This document shows positions 31,866 to 41,275 of a DNA stretch of 41,275 nucleotides, piece by piece. The notes under the pieces are model-generated. The model saw only the letters and a program-made list of their open reading frames with translations. It made no database searches and was not told where the DNA came from. Source of the DNA: Gnetum montanum (lineage: Eukaryota > Streptophyta > Gnetopsida > Gnetales > Gnetaceae). Each line of letters begins with the position of its first letter. The first letter of the stretch is position 1. The position numbers were made by a program, and so were the translations under genes. The stretch is taken from positions 1 to 41,275 of the forward strand of contig MNCI01002899.1 in the NCBI GenBank assembly GCA_015680685.1, in the 5' to 3' direction.

Positions 31866-34406
31866 AAAATGGCCTATCTTAATCTAGTTGGTAATGGTAT
31901 GTGTTAACATAATCGTGTGCATTGGCCTCAATTTCTCGGTTGAAGGGTTTCTCGAAACCTTATTTGGTATGGAGATTTTTGGGTGTTCAACCACTTGTGA
32001 AGGTGAGGGCTTGGTTGGATTGTTGGTCCTAAAGAAAGTTTTTTTTGGCATGTGATTGTTAGGGCCAACTGAGAATTGAGGATTGGGAGCCCTTGTGGTG
32101 TTGGATTGTTGTGATTGAGTGGGAATTACTCTGGGCCTTGTTGGAGCAGTTGGTGGTGGAGCTACTATTGTAAGAGATGCGGATGGATTTGGAGGATAGT
32201 GTGGGTATGGAGCATTTCCCGGAGGAGAAGGAGTCCTAAAATACTCCTGAACTTGGTAGTAACATGGAGGGTTTATGTGAGCCATAGAATCACCTGGAGA
32301 AACTAGCTGTTGCACATAATATCCATATGGGTATGGTTGTTGGTAAGGGTACTATTGTGTTGGCGGTGGCATCCCCCATGACTATGGGTATTGCCATTGC
32401 TGATGTTGTCTGATGGGTTGTGGTGGAGTTTCACTTGGATAGTATGTTAATGGTTGGTGGAACTACCTTGAGTTACCTTGAGGATAAGGTAACCTTCGGG
32501 GTGTTTGTCATTGGTTGAGTCTTGGATTAAGCGCATATACCCCAGACTCCTATAGATGTGAGATAATTGAACAACATCCCTTAGGATGGTCATATTGGTA
32601 GATCTCGCATCCACCATCATTGTCTGTGTTAGATTCCACAGCCTCATCGGAGATAGGAATTTTCCCCTTACCCTTGTTATGTGCAAGGCTTACATTTTCT
32701 TGCTTTGTCTTACCTTTGTCACTACTTCATTCCTTCTTAGACTCTTCTACGATTTTCAAAACACTTTTAAGTCTGGAGTCTAATGAATCCCACAATTGAT
32801 CTACCTTAGTTGATACTTTGGTTGTTAGTTTTTGGATCGGCAAGGTTTTTTGGGTCACCAACTCTTCGAGTGATGACTCATCCTCATCACAGAATCTTAC
32901 TCCCTTCTTCCAAAGGGAGGGATCGCGGTTGTATTCTTCCACAGTTTCCCTTTTGCATAGCTCACCTTCTTTTTTTGCTACTTGTTCCAACAAGCGATGT
33001 ACTTCATGGGATCTAAGTTGTGATAGTCTCCCTTGGGCATAAGTCCCAAGGGTTCTTCTAGTTTCATGTCTTAGCCCATCCATAATGTGACAAAGTTGAT
33101 CCCACTGAGTGTACCCATGGCCTAGGCAATGATGTAACAATGTGTAGTAGCGGGCCATGGTAGCATCCAAGGGTTCATAAGTACCTTGTTTTTAGCCTTG
33201 GATCTACTTATGTAGATTAGACACTCGGGAGTATGTTTGATACTTATCATTGAAGAGTTCTAGCATTGTATTCCACCTCCTGATGGTTTTTGTTTCTAAG
33301 GATCAGTACCAACTCTTTACTTCTTTAGTGAGTTTCATGGGGAACAACTTAAGTTTTTGCCACTCATTTTCTATATTCTATAAGGCACAGGCATCGTGGA
33401 ATGCCTATAAATGATGCTACGGATCAGCGTTGTATCCCCCTTCAAAACAGGGGATATTGTTCATGTTTAAACGATTGCTTTGACTGTCCTTTTGGTGCCT
33501 TGTTGGAATCCTAACTACCTCCATTATGTCAAGCTTACTTTAGGTTACGAGTAGGGGCTCGTCATGATCATCTCTTTCATGATGTCTGTGATGTCTTTGT
33601 TGTTCCCTACTCTCCTTACGTTCTTGCCCTTGTCCTTTCTCTCGACTTTCCCATCGAGGTCTCTCATTTTGTCTACCCCTATCCTCACCATTATGTTCAT
33701 GGTGGCTATGCCCAGATGTGGAAGGATAGGGTGAGTTATGAGATGAAGGGGAAGAGGAAGGGGAACCATCATCATGGCAATGTTTCTTGCCTTTTCTTTG
33801 GCTTCTTCGGCCTCGATCATGATGACGATCTAAGTGCTTGTCCTTAGTATAAGTTGTTGTTCCCTCTGTGAACAATTGGTGTTCATGGGGATCAAAACCA
33901 ATGTTATGTATCGTTGATCATAGGTTTTGATACCCTACCTCCTCACCATCATTAGGAGGGGGAACATCATTTATTAAAGAACCTGTTATAAGGGGTTCCT
34001 CATCTCCTATTTCACTAAGGATGTTGCCCTTCAAAAGTGTATGTTGACTCTCCTACCTTAAGTCTCGAATACGTTGTGCTTTTGTGGGATGATAATCCAT
34101 CATATCAAAGTCTTCTACAATGTATTCAGCAAATAATTCTATCATGCTAATCTATGCCAAAGCACGGAAGAGCATGTTAGGGATTGATCGATCTAGGGGT
34201 AACATGATGTTACCTTGCAGATCTCTTCATCACAGATGTTTGTCTTGATGGAGGATAAAGATAAAATCTGGAATATACTCATCGAGATGAGTATAGACTA
34301 TCTTGTATTGTTTAGGACTTGGCTAATTTTGGTTATGTGTTTTATGTTGCCGATTGTCTCTAGTATTAGTCCTAGGTGGTGAATTACTTTTTTGAGAAGA
34401 AGACAT
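31866..34406 (-). pseudogene. gag of Athila-like element D
   Basis: The start is ATG at 34406 (MSSSQKSNSPPR), 122 bp inside from the primer site. Features in order: IVYTHLDEYIPDF (about 34290), a His/Arg/Ser-rich basic region (33875-33540), the gag core with YTLLHHCLGHGYTQWDQL and RHETRRTLGTYAQGRL (33150-33040), an acidic stretch, DGGCEIYQYDHPKG (about 32590), and a Pro-rich tail (32315-31900). Gag forms the virus-like particle and binds RNA. Frameshifts and stops break it; element C has a collinear copy. Confidence 0.75.
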
Positions 34407-34527
34407 TTTGATCGGTGTGCTATTTCACCATTATAAAATTTTTCTGTTAATTAACCCGAAGGTTCATTTAGGCTTCCAACGATCTGAGTGATATCCTTTA
34501 TGTTCTATTCGGCACACAAACACTTAG

Positions 34528-34545
34528 TCCCCAGCAACGGTGCCA
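34528..34545 (-). other. Primer-binding site of element D
   Basis: On the minus strand TGGCACCGTTGCTGGGGA starts one base after the LTR end at 34547. It is near the TGGCGCCGTTGCCGGGGA form usually assigned to tRNA-Asp. Confidence 0.8.
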
Positions 34546-35325
34546 ATGATGAGTGGTGAGATACCCCTACACTCAACCATACGAATACGAGTGTAGCACA
34601 CATGATTCGGTCGAGCTTCGCAAAATAAATGCCTACATGCCCCATGAAACACTTAGGGTTAATTATTCATTGTCTTCCCAGACTTGTAGTTGTCACAGTG
34701 TATGGTTAAGCAAGTCTGAGGTATATGATTTTTATAGTATTTTATGTTTTATGTCTCCTATGCCAATGAGGGAAAGGGTTGAGAAACTAATTACTAACTC
34801 TAACTAATGAACTAAGTCTACATTACCTAGCGTCAGCATCCGTTTTCACTTACTGTACACACCCTGAATCGATGCAACTGTGGCTACCAAATGCTAATCA
34901 TTGTTGGGATCACCATGCATAACGCACATGCTCGAAGTGGTCGTACTAAGGTACTTATCAAGGAGGAAAGGGTTGAGAGAATCTAATAGCAAAGCATCCA
35001 TTCCTTGATCATCCGTACACATCCTTAAATGCTTGTAATCAAGTCGTACTCATTGTGTGTTACTAAGAGAGAGAAAACAATAAATAACATGTAATAAATA
35101 ATAATAAAGAAATCCTATTCCATGCACTGCAAGGTTTATCCAAGAAGCTCATCTTTATTTTTGTACACAACTTGTGTTTAGGTACAATGTTGCTCAAATA
35201 AAGATTCGTTCACTTTAGGACTCCTACTGCTGGCACATGGAAAATATTCTATCTCTGGAGTGATCAATTTGCCAGAGTTTCCCTACTTCTAGCCTAGGAT
35301 GAGGAAACAAGAGAGAGCCACCCAT

Positions 35326-35333
35326 TATTTATA
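35326..35333 (-). promoter_or_regulatory. TATA box in LTR D
   Basis: TATAAATA on the minus strand, about 108 bp from the LTR start, as in LTRs B and C. Confidence 0.65.
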
Positions 35334-35350
35334 GATATGATAGCGTACCA

Positions 35351-35372
35351 TGATATCGCGTACGCGATATCA
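35351..35372. repeat. Perfect 22-bp palindrome in LTR D
   Basis: Centre GCGTACGC flanked by GATATC on each side, reading the same on both strands over all 22 bases. It lies just upstream of the TATA box. Further GATATC words are at about 35401-35433. Confidence 0.85.
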
Positions 35373-35441
35373 CAGGGGAAGACACTATATCACATACATG
35401 ATATCCTGATATCGTGGCCATCGCGATATCACATCCCATCA

Positions 35442-37110
35442 CTTTCTATCTTGGATAGTTAGGTCAAGCTGTTTCTACCACCGCCACTACCATCGTTTTG
35501 GATTTATCCTTTTCTTTTCTCATATGTTGGCTCCTAAAGGTCGAGTAGGCTGGATCGTTACTTTTTTGTGCCACCTCTTCTATGTTTTTAATTTGCCCAA
35601 ATGCTTAACTTAAGGTACGAGCATTCAAATAATAAAGTTTCGATTTGATAAAGTCATTCACAGCCACTTTAAGTATGGTAAGAAGATATGTTTTAGGGAT
35701 GGGCTCGTGAAGTTCATTGAGGGCCACACTCCACCTTTGGGTAAACTTTTGCATTGGCTCTAATGGTGCTTGTTTAATCTGAATCAAGCTATCCAGTGTG
35801 GCTTTAGGCTGTAAATTATATTTAAAATGGATGACAAACTGGTGTAACAAATCCTCTAGAGAAGATATGGAGCTACGGGGTAAGGCTCGGTACCAGTCTA
35901 ATGCTTTTCCCATTAAGGAAATAGAAAACACACGTAGAATTACATGAGGCCATGCCTAAAGCAATAGGCATTCTGTTCGAAATGTTACTAAGTGGGCATT
36001 TGGATCTCCCTCCCCATTGTACTTGGTTAACTAGGGTAATGAGACTACCTTTAGCAACGTTAATGGTGGAACTAAGGAACTGATTAGATCATCCTGATAG
36101 AAATCCAGTACCTTAATTTCCTCAGTGTTCATAGTTTTAAGGCACCTTATCTCCTCTATTAGCGAATGCATCATTTTCTTTGTGTCTACTCGCTCTTGGG
36201 TGGTAGGCAGACCAGTGGATTGAGTGGGTTGTGATTGATAGTAATTCGATTGTTGTATTGTTTGTGGAAAGGAGGGCTATTGAATTATCGGTTACTATGG
36301 TGGAGCAACATTCAGAGATGAGACTGCAGGGTATGGTACTCTATATTTAGTAGATTGGTGTTACTGAACATGTTGGGCTAAAGGAATCAATGGTGCCCCC
36401 TAGATTTGCACTTGCGGTATGTAATGGAGGGACGTGGAAGCTAGTATAACCGATGGCATCCCAATCACTTGAGGTTGAAAGGTCAATCTTGCATTAGTTT
36501 GGGAAGGGGGTTTTTGTTATTGTATTTGTAGAGGTATGATGGAAATGGACATATTAGATTGAATGTTGAGCCTGGAGAAGATGGGAATGGAGGTGGGTAC
36601 TTCCTGTAGAGAAGCCGGTGGTCGAGCATTTGTGGATAAAGGTGGAAGTATGGTCTCTTCCAGGAAGGGTTGGAACAATGGGTTTGCATGGGCATGAGGA
36701 CTAATGGTATGGTACAAATCCCCATGCTAAGATTGGGCTGCAAAGTCATCTTTCTCATCTCCACTCCGAGGCTCTATTGGGGGTTGCTGTAAGGCTTGAC
36801 TTCTTGCCATGAGAAGTTGGGATATGAGTCAATGGTGGTGTTTGGAAAGAGGGATTATAGTGAATGTTGAGGGAATAAACTCATGACCTCCTTTGTAAAC
36901 AAGTTCATAGTTTCTCTTTCCCTCACTTTCCACATGGTCAACAGGCAAGTTGGCTTGAATCTTTACACAAATAAAGTTATATTGTTACAATGTTAGTGTC
37001 GCATAAGTAGGGTCTTTGCCCTATAGTCTCAGTGACTAGTGCATAGGGCCTTGGGGGTTTATCTATTCAATAATAGTTATGGGTCCCATAGCAGTCATAG
37101 GGTTCGAGGT
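35442..37110 (-). pseudogene. gag of Tat-like element E, interrupted by element D
   Basis: One frame from about 37110 (MTAMGPITII) to 35442, where the LTR of D begins. It matches element A gag: VKIQANLPVD (A: AKVQANLPLD), a Pro-rich stretch (36760-36480), then GKALDWYRALPRSSISSLED, FKYNLQPKATLDSLIQIKQ and NDFIKSKLYYLNARTL (35930-35610). There are premature stops but no frameshift. It ends after PNYPR in the basic region before the zinc knuckle; the remainder of the element is not in the window. Confidence 0.82.
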
Positions 37111-37200
37111 TTTAGCCCCAAAGTCAGAGATCAATAGTGTCACTAGGTTGATCTGAGAGGATTCCATAGTGCACGTGAATAAATTGGGTTGAACGATTTG

Positions 37201-37470
37201 AGCGTGAGTAGCTAACAGCATAACTGACAACGTGAGTAACTCACAGCATGAGTAGCTGCAGTGTGAGCAACTAACAGGGTGAGTAGCTATAGTGGGAGTA
37301 ACTAACAACATGGGTAACTGACAGCGTGGGTAGCTGCAGCATGAGTAACTGATAGCGTGAGTAGCTGCAGCATGAGTAACTGACAACGTGGGTAACTGAT
37401 AATGTGAGTAGCTATAACATGAGCAACTGACAATGTGAGTAGCTGTAGCATGAGTAATTGATAGCATGGT
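37201..37470. repeat. Minisatellite of about 15-16 bp in the leader of element E
   Basis: About 17 units like GCGTGAGTAGCTGCA and GCATGAGTAACTGACA. The 15- and 16-bp forms often alternate, giving a 31-bp dimer. It lies just upstream of the gag start. On the minus strand one frame is open through the array and into gag. Confidence 0.85.
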
Positions 37471-38171
37471 ATTTGGGGACAAGGTGGGTAAGTCAAGTTG
37501 AGCATGCACAAGCTAGCTTGACAAGTTGGGCTTTAGTTTCAGGACTTTGTCTATGCAGCGTTTGCATAGGTAGTGTGATCAATGTTTTGATAGATGGTAA
37601 ACAAGTTTAGGCCCTCCTTATAGCATGAATTTACTATACTAACCTAAATAATCAATGTAAGGCTAGAAGGGAAAAACAAACACTGAATGATTGTCGGATA
37701 GACACAACTAACCCTGCCTTCATGTGAGGGCAAGCTAGAAAAGGAAACGAAGGCAGAGTGCCTTGGATGGTCTATACACAAATCAACCAAGGACTTCCCC
37801 AAGTGTAAACTATGACTTGCATTGGGGTTATCGTAACTGATGTTCGAAATGTAAATAGTATGCACGAAATGTGAAACAGATCGTATATATGATAGTATTG
37901 CAAACAAAACGTAAACTGAATGTAAAATAGGTAAAAAATATAATGGCTAGCAAAATGAACTGTATTTTATTGCTTAAAAAGGGTGTGCATAGGTAAAAGT
38001 GTAGCTGCACATGTGGATGGCAGGTCATGCATCAAGCCTTGGGGTGATGTGTTTCAGAAGTGCTTGGATGCTAGGAGTCAAGTGTGCTTGAGCACCCAAG
38101 GATTGCTGGTTTGCATTTCCTAAGACATCAACCTTCAAAATTTCCAACCCTGTTTATGTGAATTGAAAACG

Positions 38172-38179
38172 TATTTATA
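38172..38179 (-). promoter_or_regulatory. TATA-like box of element E
   Basis: On the minus strand CCCTATAAATACG, about 1.07 kb upstream of the gag start, equivalent to the box of element A. Confidence 0.55.
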
Positions 38180-38624
38180 GGGTTCGGTTGCGCTCGGGTG
38201 CAGAACTCATGGCTGGAATCAACGGCTAAGAAATGAGAGGAAAATAGATCATGTGACACGTGTCTGATGGACAGCTGTGTATGAGTTGGACATGCGTAGG
38301 CAAGCTACGTTCTTGACCAGGTGCGTTGTATCTTACAGCGTGTGTTGGCTTACTCAAGCTAGCTTACACTTATGGATGCACATACAATTTGGAGCATCAC
38401 AAATGATGAAAATTTACAATGAAAATGATGTACAACAAGAGAGCTTGACTCCAGTTCGCTTGAAACTTCTCGATCTCTAAATTGACTGATGTAGGACGTT
38501 GATCTGAGTGGTTTTGTCGCTGTTCAAGGCATCTTTGTTTCACCAAAGCTTCCAGCATGAGTTGATTTTGTCTTGGAATGTCCTCAGCTTGTTTTTGACA
38601 TGCTTTTGGCTGAGCGTGATCATT

Positions 38625-39250
38625 ACTCATGCTGGCAACATGACCTCAACATGACATCAGCGTGAGTAAGCCAAAAATGACATATTTACACCAAATTTTG
38701 ATTTTTGAAGCCTGTTTCTTGACTACATAAATTACTTGATTGTGGTTGATCCTAAAAGTGATCTACAAGTCAAAAATTGAGCTGGATATGCCTTTTGGAT
38801 AGCTCACGCTGGACTCATGCTGCCAGCGTGAGTGTAGCATGACCATAGCATGAGCTGCAAAAACTTGCAATTTTGGACTTGAAATTTGGAATTCTAGAGG
38901 CTGAAACTTGAGGTTGTCAACAATGAATCTTGAGGATGACTTGTAGCTTGGAAATTTGATCATTTCGACTTAGTTTTGAGGTTGTCAGAGTTGGTCACAC
39001 TGTACTCACGTTGCTAGTGTGACCTCAGCGTGACCATGACGTGAGTGAGAAAATTTGCATCATTCGACCTAAAATTTGAGTTCCTAAATGTTGGAGCTTG
39101 AACTAGACACAATAGTGACCATTGAGAATGCCTTGCATCCTCAGATTGAACCACCCTTGTCTTGATTTTGAAGTCATTGAATTTGCTCATGCTGAGGGCA
39201 AGCTAGCTTAACAGTGTAAGCAAGCTGGGCGTGAGTTCTATGCCTTAGTC
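38625..39250. repeat. Diverged tandem repeats of about 190 bp upstream of the TATA box of E
   Basis: Blocks starting ACTCATGCTGGC at 38625, ACTCATGCTGCC at 38813, ACTCACGTTGCT at 39004 and GCTCATGCTGAG at 39185. Each is followed by AGCGTGA-type words and an A/T-rich stretch with TTGAATTT-like words. The AGCGTGAGT word is shared with the leader minisatellite at 37.2-37.47 kb. Confidence 0.65.
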
Positions 39251-39299
39251 AAATTTTTACCTCTGAATGCTTGAAAGAGCTTGAGTCATTTCAAAGTGT

Positions 39300-40638
39300 T
39301 AGACAAAAATTAGTGGTGTTTCAAGTCACACCATTAGGATTTCAAAACTACAATGATATTTCTAAGGTATTTTATAACTATTTGCTTGAGCCTTTTGTTC
39401 CTGGAAAAGCTTAGTTAGCTAAAGAGTATATGCACATGTTTGAGTTAGCTTTAGCTCATGCAAATGTTTAACACTAAGATCAAGCTTGTAGATTATTTGT
39501 AGCAAATCTAAAGGATATGGCTTAGATTTGGTATTCAAACTTGCCAAGCAATAGTATCACAAGTTGGAATATGAAAAGCCATTTCTTAGCTCAATTTGGT
39601 GATTAATTAGATCAACAACAACTATATGATGGGCTAATACAAGCTAAGCAAGGAGTTAAAGAATTAATTAGATATTTTAACATCAAATTTCAACAAATTT
39701 GTGGGCTCTTTCAAAGATAATATATACCATCAGATGAAATGCTTAGAGAAACTTATCTTAAGGCTATCAACCCCAACATTTCAATTTGGTTATAGAGGAC
39801 TCTAAACTTAACTATATTGAATGACTACTTTGGTGAAGCTATGTAGTTAGAAAAATACTTGAACTTGAATCATGAAGAGATTTTTATAACTCAAAAGAGA
39901 GAAGAAAAAGTTATGATTACTATGCAAGATTTTTCTCAATTTAAAGATTTACTAGGTCCATCTCATGTTAAGATAGAGTAAGAACATGAAAGAAGAGAAT
40001 CTGAAAAGGGACAATTAATGCGAGATATGTCCAATAAAATAGTGAAAGTAGAAAAAGCTTTGGAAAAAGTTAATATCAAGGAGGAAGAGAAAAATAGAAA
40101 ACATAAATATCAAGAAACTAAGTTAATAGATGATGAGGAAGATAGTGATCTTTTTGTGTCCAACTTCCTTGATATTGAATCTAATAATGAGGTATCTAGT
40201 GTTCATTATGTAAGAAAATATTCTAATTTTAGGTCTAGTCATACTTATTCTCTATCAAGTTATGAAGAAGATATACCCTTAGGTGAGGAGTGTAATAACA
40301 ATGAGGAAAATGGATATAATTTGAGATGAAAAGAAAGACTAACTACTTCTAGGCCTCCAAACATCATTACTAATCTATCTACTAAGAGAAAGGCTTTTGA
40401 GCCAAGTAGAAGAGAGTAAAATAAGAATAAAGAGGATCAAGTAGAACAAAGTACTCTAAATCAGTCTTTTAATAAATGGATAAAGAAACCAAGCCTTATA
40501 AGAGATGGAGAATATGATTTTATTGAAGATTGTAAACATGTTATGGCCAATATTAGCATGTATAAATCACCACAAGTAGGAGATCAATAAAGAAAGGCTT
40601 TAGAATTTATTAAAGACAAAAGGAGGGTTAGAGAATCA
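39300..40638 (+). pseudogene. gag of gypsy element G (5' truncated)
   Basis: Frame from about 39300: FQVTPLGFQNYNDISKVFYN, YMHMFELALAHAN, ACRLFVANLKDMA, IWYSNLPSNSITSWN and HFLAQFGD, the retrotransposon gag core. A charged, Lys/Glu-rich coiled-coil-like region follows (40018-40330), then an acidic DDEEDSD stretch. Premature stops are almost all TAA or TAG, where CAA or CAG would restore Gln. No frameshift in 2 kb. The 5' end is lost near the LTR-like region of E. Confidence 0.75.
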
Positions 40639-41275
40639 GTGTTAAGTTATGTGTCTAATAACGATGAAAAATCAAAGGCTAGTTATGATTGTATTCATGA
40701 TAAAGAAGGTTTTCCTTTTCTTTTGATAATGAAGTTAAAGGATAAATATCTGCATAATTGTTTGGTTGATTTTAGAGCCATATCTACTATAATGCCATTG
40801 TCTATATGCAAGAAAATTGGTTTGATTCCTAAAAAATCAAATAAAAATGTTGTTCAAGTGGACAAGAGAAAAGTGAAGATTGTGGGTCAATTACCAAATG
40901 TTTTATTAGAAATTGCTTCTAAATCCAATGTTAAGAGTATAGTAACTATTTAAGTGGCAAATATACCAGACTCATATAGTCTCTTATTGAGTAGAAGTTT
41001 CAGTAAGAATTTTTTAGGTTACATATCAATAGATTATTCAGACATGTGGTTACCTTGGAAAGGAGAACCAAACCAAATATATTTGTATAATGAACCTTTG
41101 ATGATTGATAATATTACTTCAAATGGAAAAGGTAAAATTATTGAAAAAAAGGCTTTCAAAACCAAAATTTGTACACTACAAGAAACTTATAATTCCAAAA
41201 AAGAAGAATCCAAAGATGAGAACAAATGGAAATCATACTTTGATGGCTCATGTAATTCTAAAGGTGTAAGAGTTG
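40639..41275 (+). pseudogene. Protease and start of an RNase H domain of element G, running off the window
   Basis: The protease active site reads NCLVDFRAISTIMPLSICKK (about 40755), the C-L-V-D-S-G-A form with Phe-Arg for Ser-Gly. Downstream are IPDSYSLLLSRSFSKNFLG (equivalent of ILGR) and a WLPWKGEPNQIYLY stretch common after plant gypsy proteases. The last codons, KWKSYFDGSCNSKGVRV, look like the first strand of an RNase H. That places an RNase H before any RT. The frame is continuous with gag, with one TAA at 40951. Confidence 0.65.

Larger units (their letters stand above)
34547..35441 (-). mobile_element. 5' LTR of Athila-like element D (895 bp)
   Basis: On the minus strand it starts TGATGGGATGTGATATCGCG and ends CACCACTCATCA. 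It aligns with LTR B along its length. U3 (35441-35334) is packed with GATATC words, followed by a TATA box at 35333-35326. The position 35441/35442 interrupts the gag of element E in mid-frame, so the LTR end is exact. Confidence 0.85.
37471..39295 (-). other. LTR-like 5' region of element E
   Basis: Upstream of gag, with a TATA-like box at 38179-38172 and a repeat block at 38.6-39.25 kb. I could not fix the LTR ends or a primer site. The far edge meets element G near 39300. Confidence 0.4.

Noticed and set aside
37201-37470. CRISPR-like array
   Set aside because: Units are 15-16 bp, directly adjoining and diverged, with no unique spacers. It is a minisatellite in a plant retroelement.

Overview
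The window is plant nuclear DNA made almost entirely of old, decayed Ty3/gypsy LTR retrotransposons. No tRNA, rRNA, CRISPR array or intact host gene is visible. Two lineages dominate. Elements A and E look Tat/Ogre-like (A has two RNase H domains and C-terminal integrase motifs of that group). Elements B, C and D look Athila-like (RT motif FLDGYSGYNQI, TGGCACC primer site, shared LTRs starting TGATG and ending CATCA). Fragments F1, F2 and G belong to further gypsy lineages. The density and age of the elements fit a large seed-plant genome, perhaps a gymnosperm, but species cannot be told from this sequence.

Layout. 1-14.6 kb is element A on the minus strand. Its order is LTR-like region (about 14.6-13.0 kb), 5' leader with a 164-bp tandem duplication, gag-pro (12608-8817), a 4.25-kb non-gag/pol interval (8816-4562), pol with RT, RNase H, archaeal-type RNase H and integrase (4561-1043), then a 3' region. 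14.65-19.0 kb is a 5'-truncated Athila-like element B on the plus strand, ending in a complete LTR (18190-18997). It abuts element C on the minus strand (18998-24570), whose 5' LTR (23737-24570) sits inside the pol of F2. Fragment F1 and AT-rich sequence follow. Element D (about 27.4-35.44 kb, minus) carries a complete 5' LTR (34547-35441) inserted in the gag of Tat-like element E (35442 to about 39.3 kb, minus). From about 39.3 kb to the edge runs the gag-protease of element G on the plus strand.

The most interesting object is a six-exon gene on the plus strand (5281-8321) inside element A, antisense to it, exactly between protease and reverse transcriptase. Ogre elements are known to carry an intron at that place. 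All five introns of the antisense gene have GT/AG ends and joining them keeps one reading frame of 692 codons. The frame is broken by 14 premature stops and no frameshift. Its second exon resembles an FCP1/NIF-type HAD phosphatase whose catalytic aspartates are gone. It has its own TATA-like box and is flanked on both sides by short arrays with the core GCTAGTTTA, which recur after the pol stop codon.

Tat-like A and E and element G have accumulated dozens of in-frame stops, mostly at Gln, Arg or Trp codons, with no frameshift in several kilobases. Athila-like B, C and D carry frameshifts as well. The first pattern fits C-to-T decay of methylated DNA. Nothing here seems able to move by itself today.
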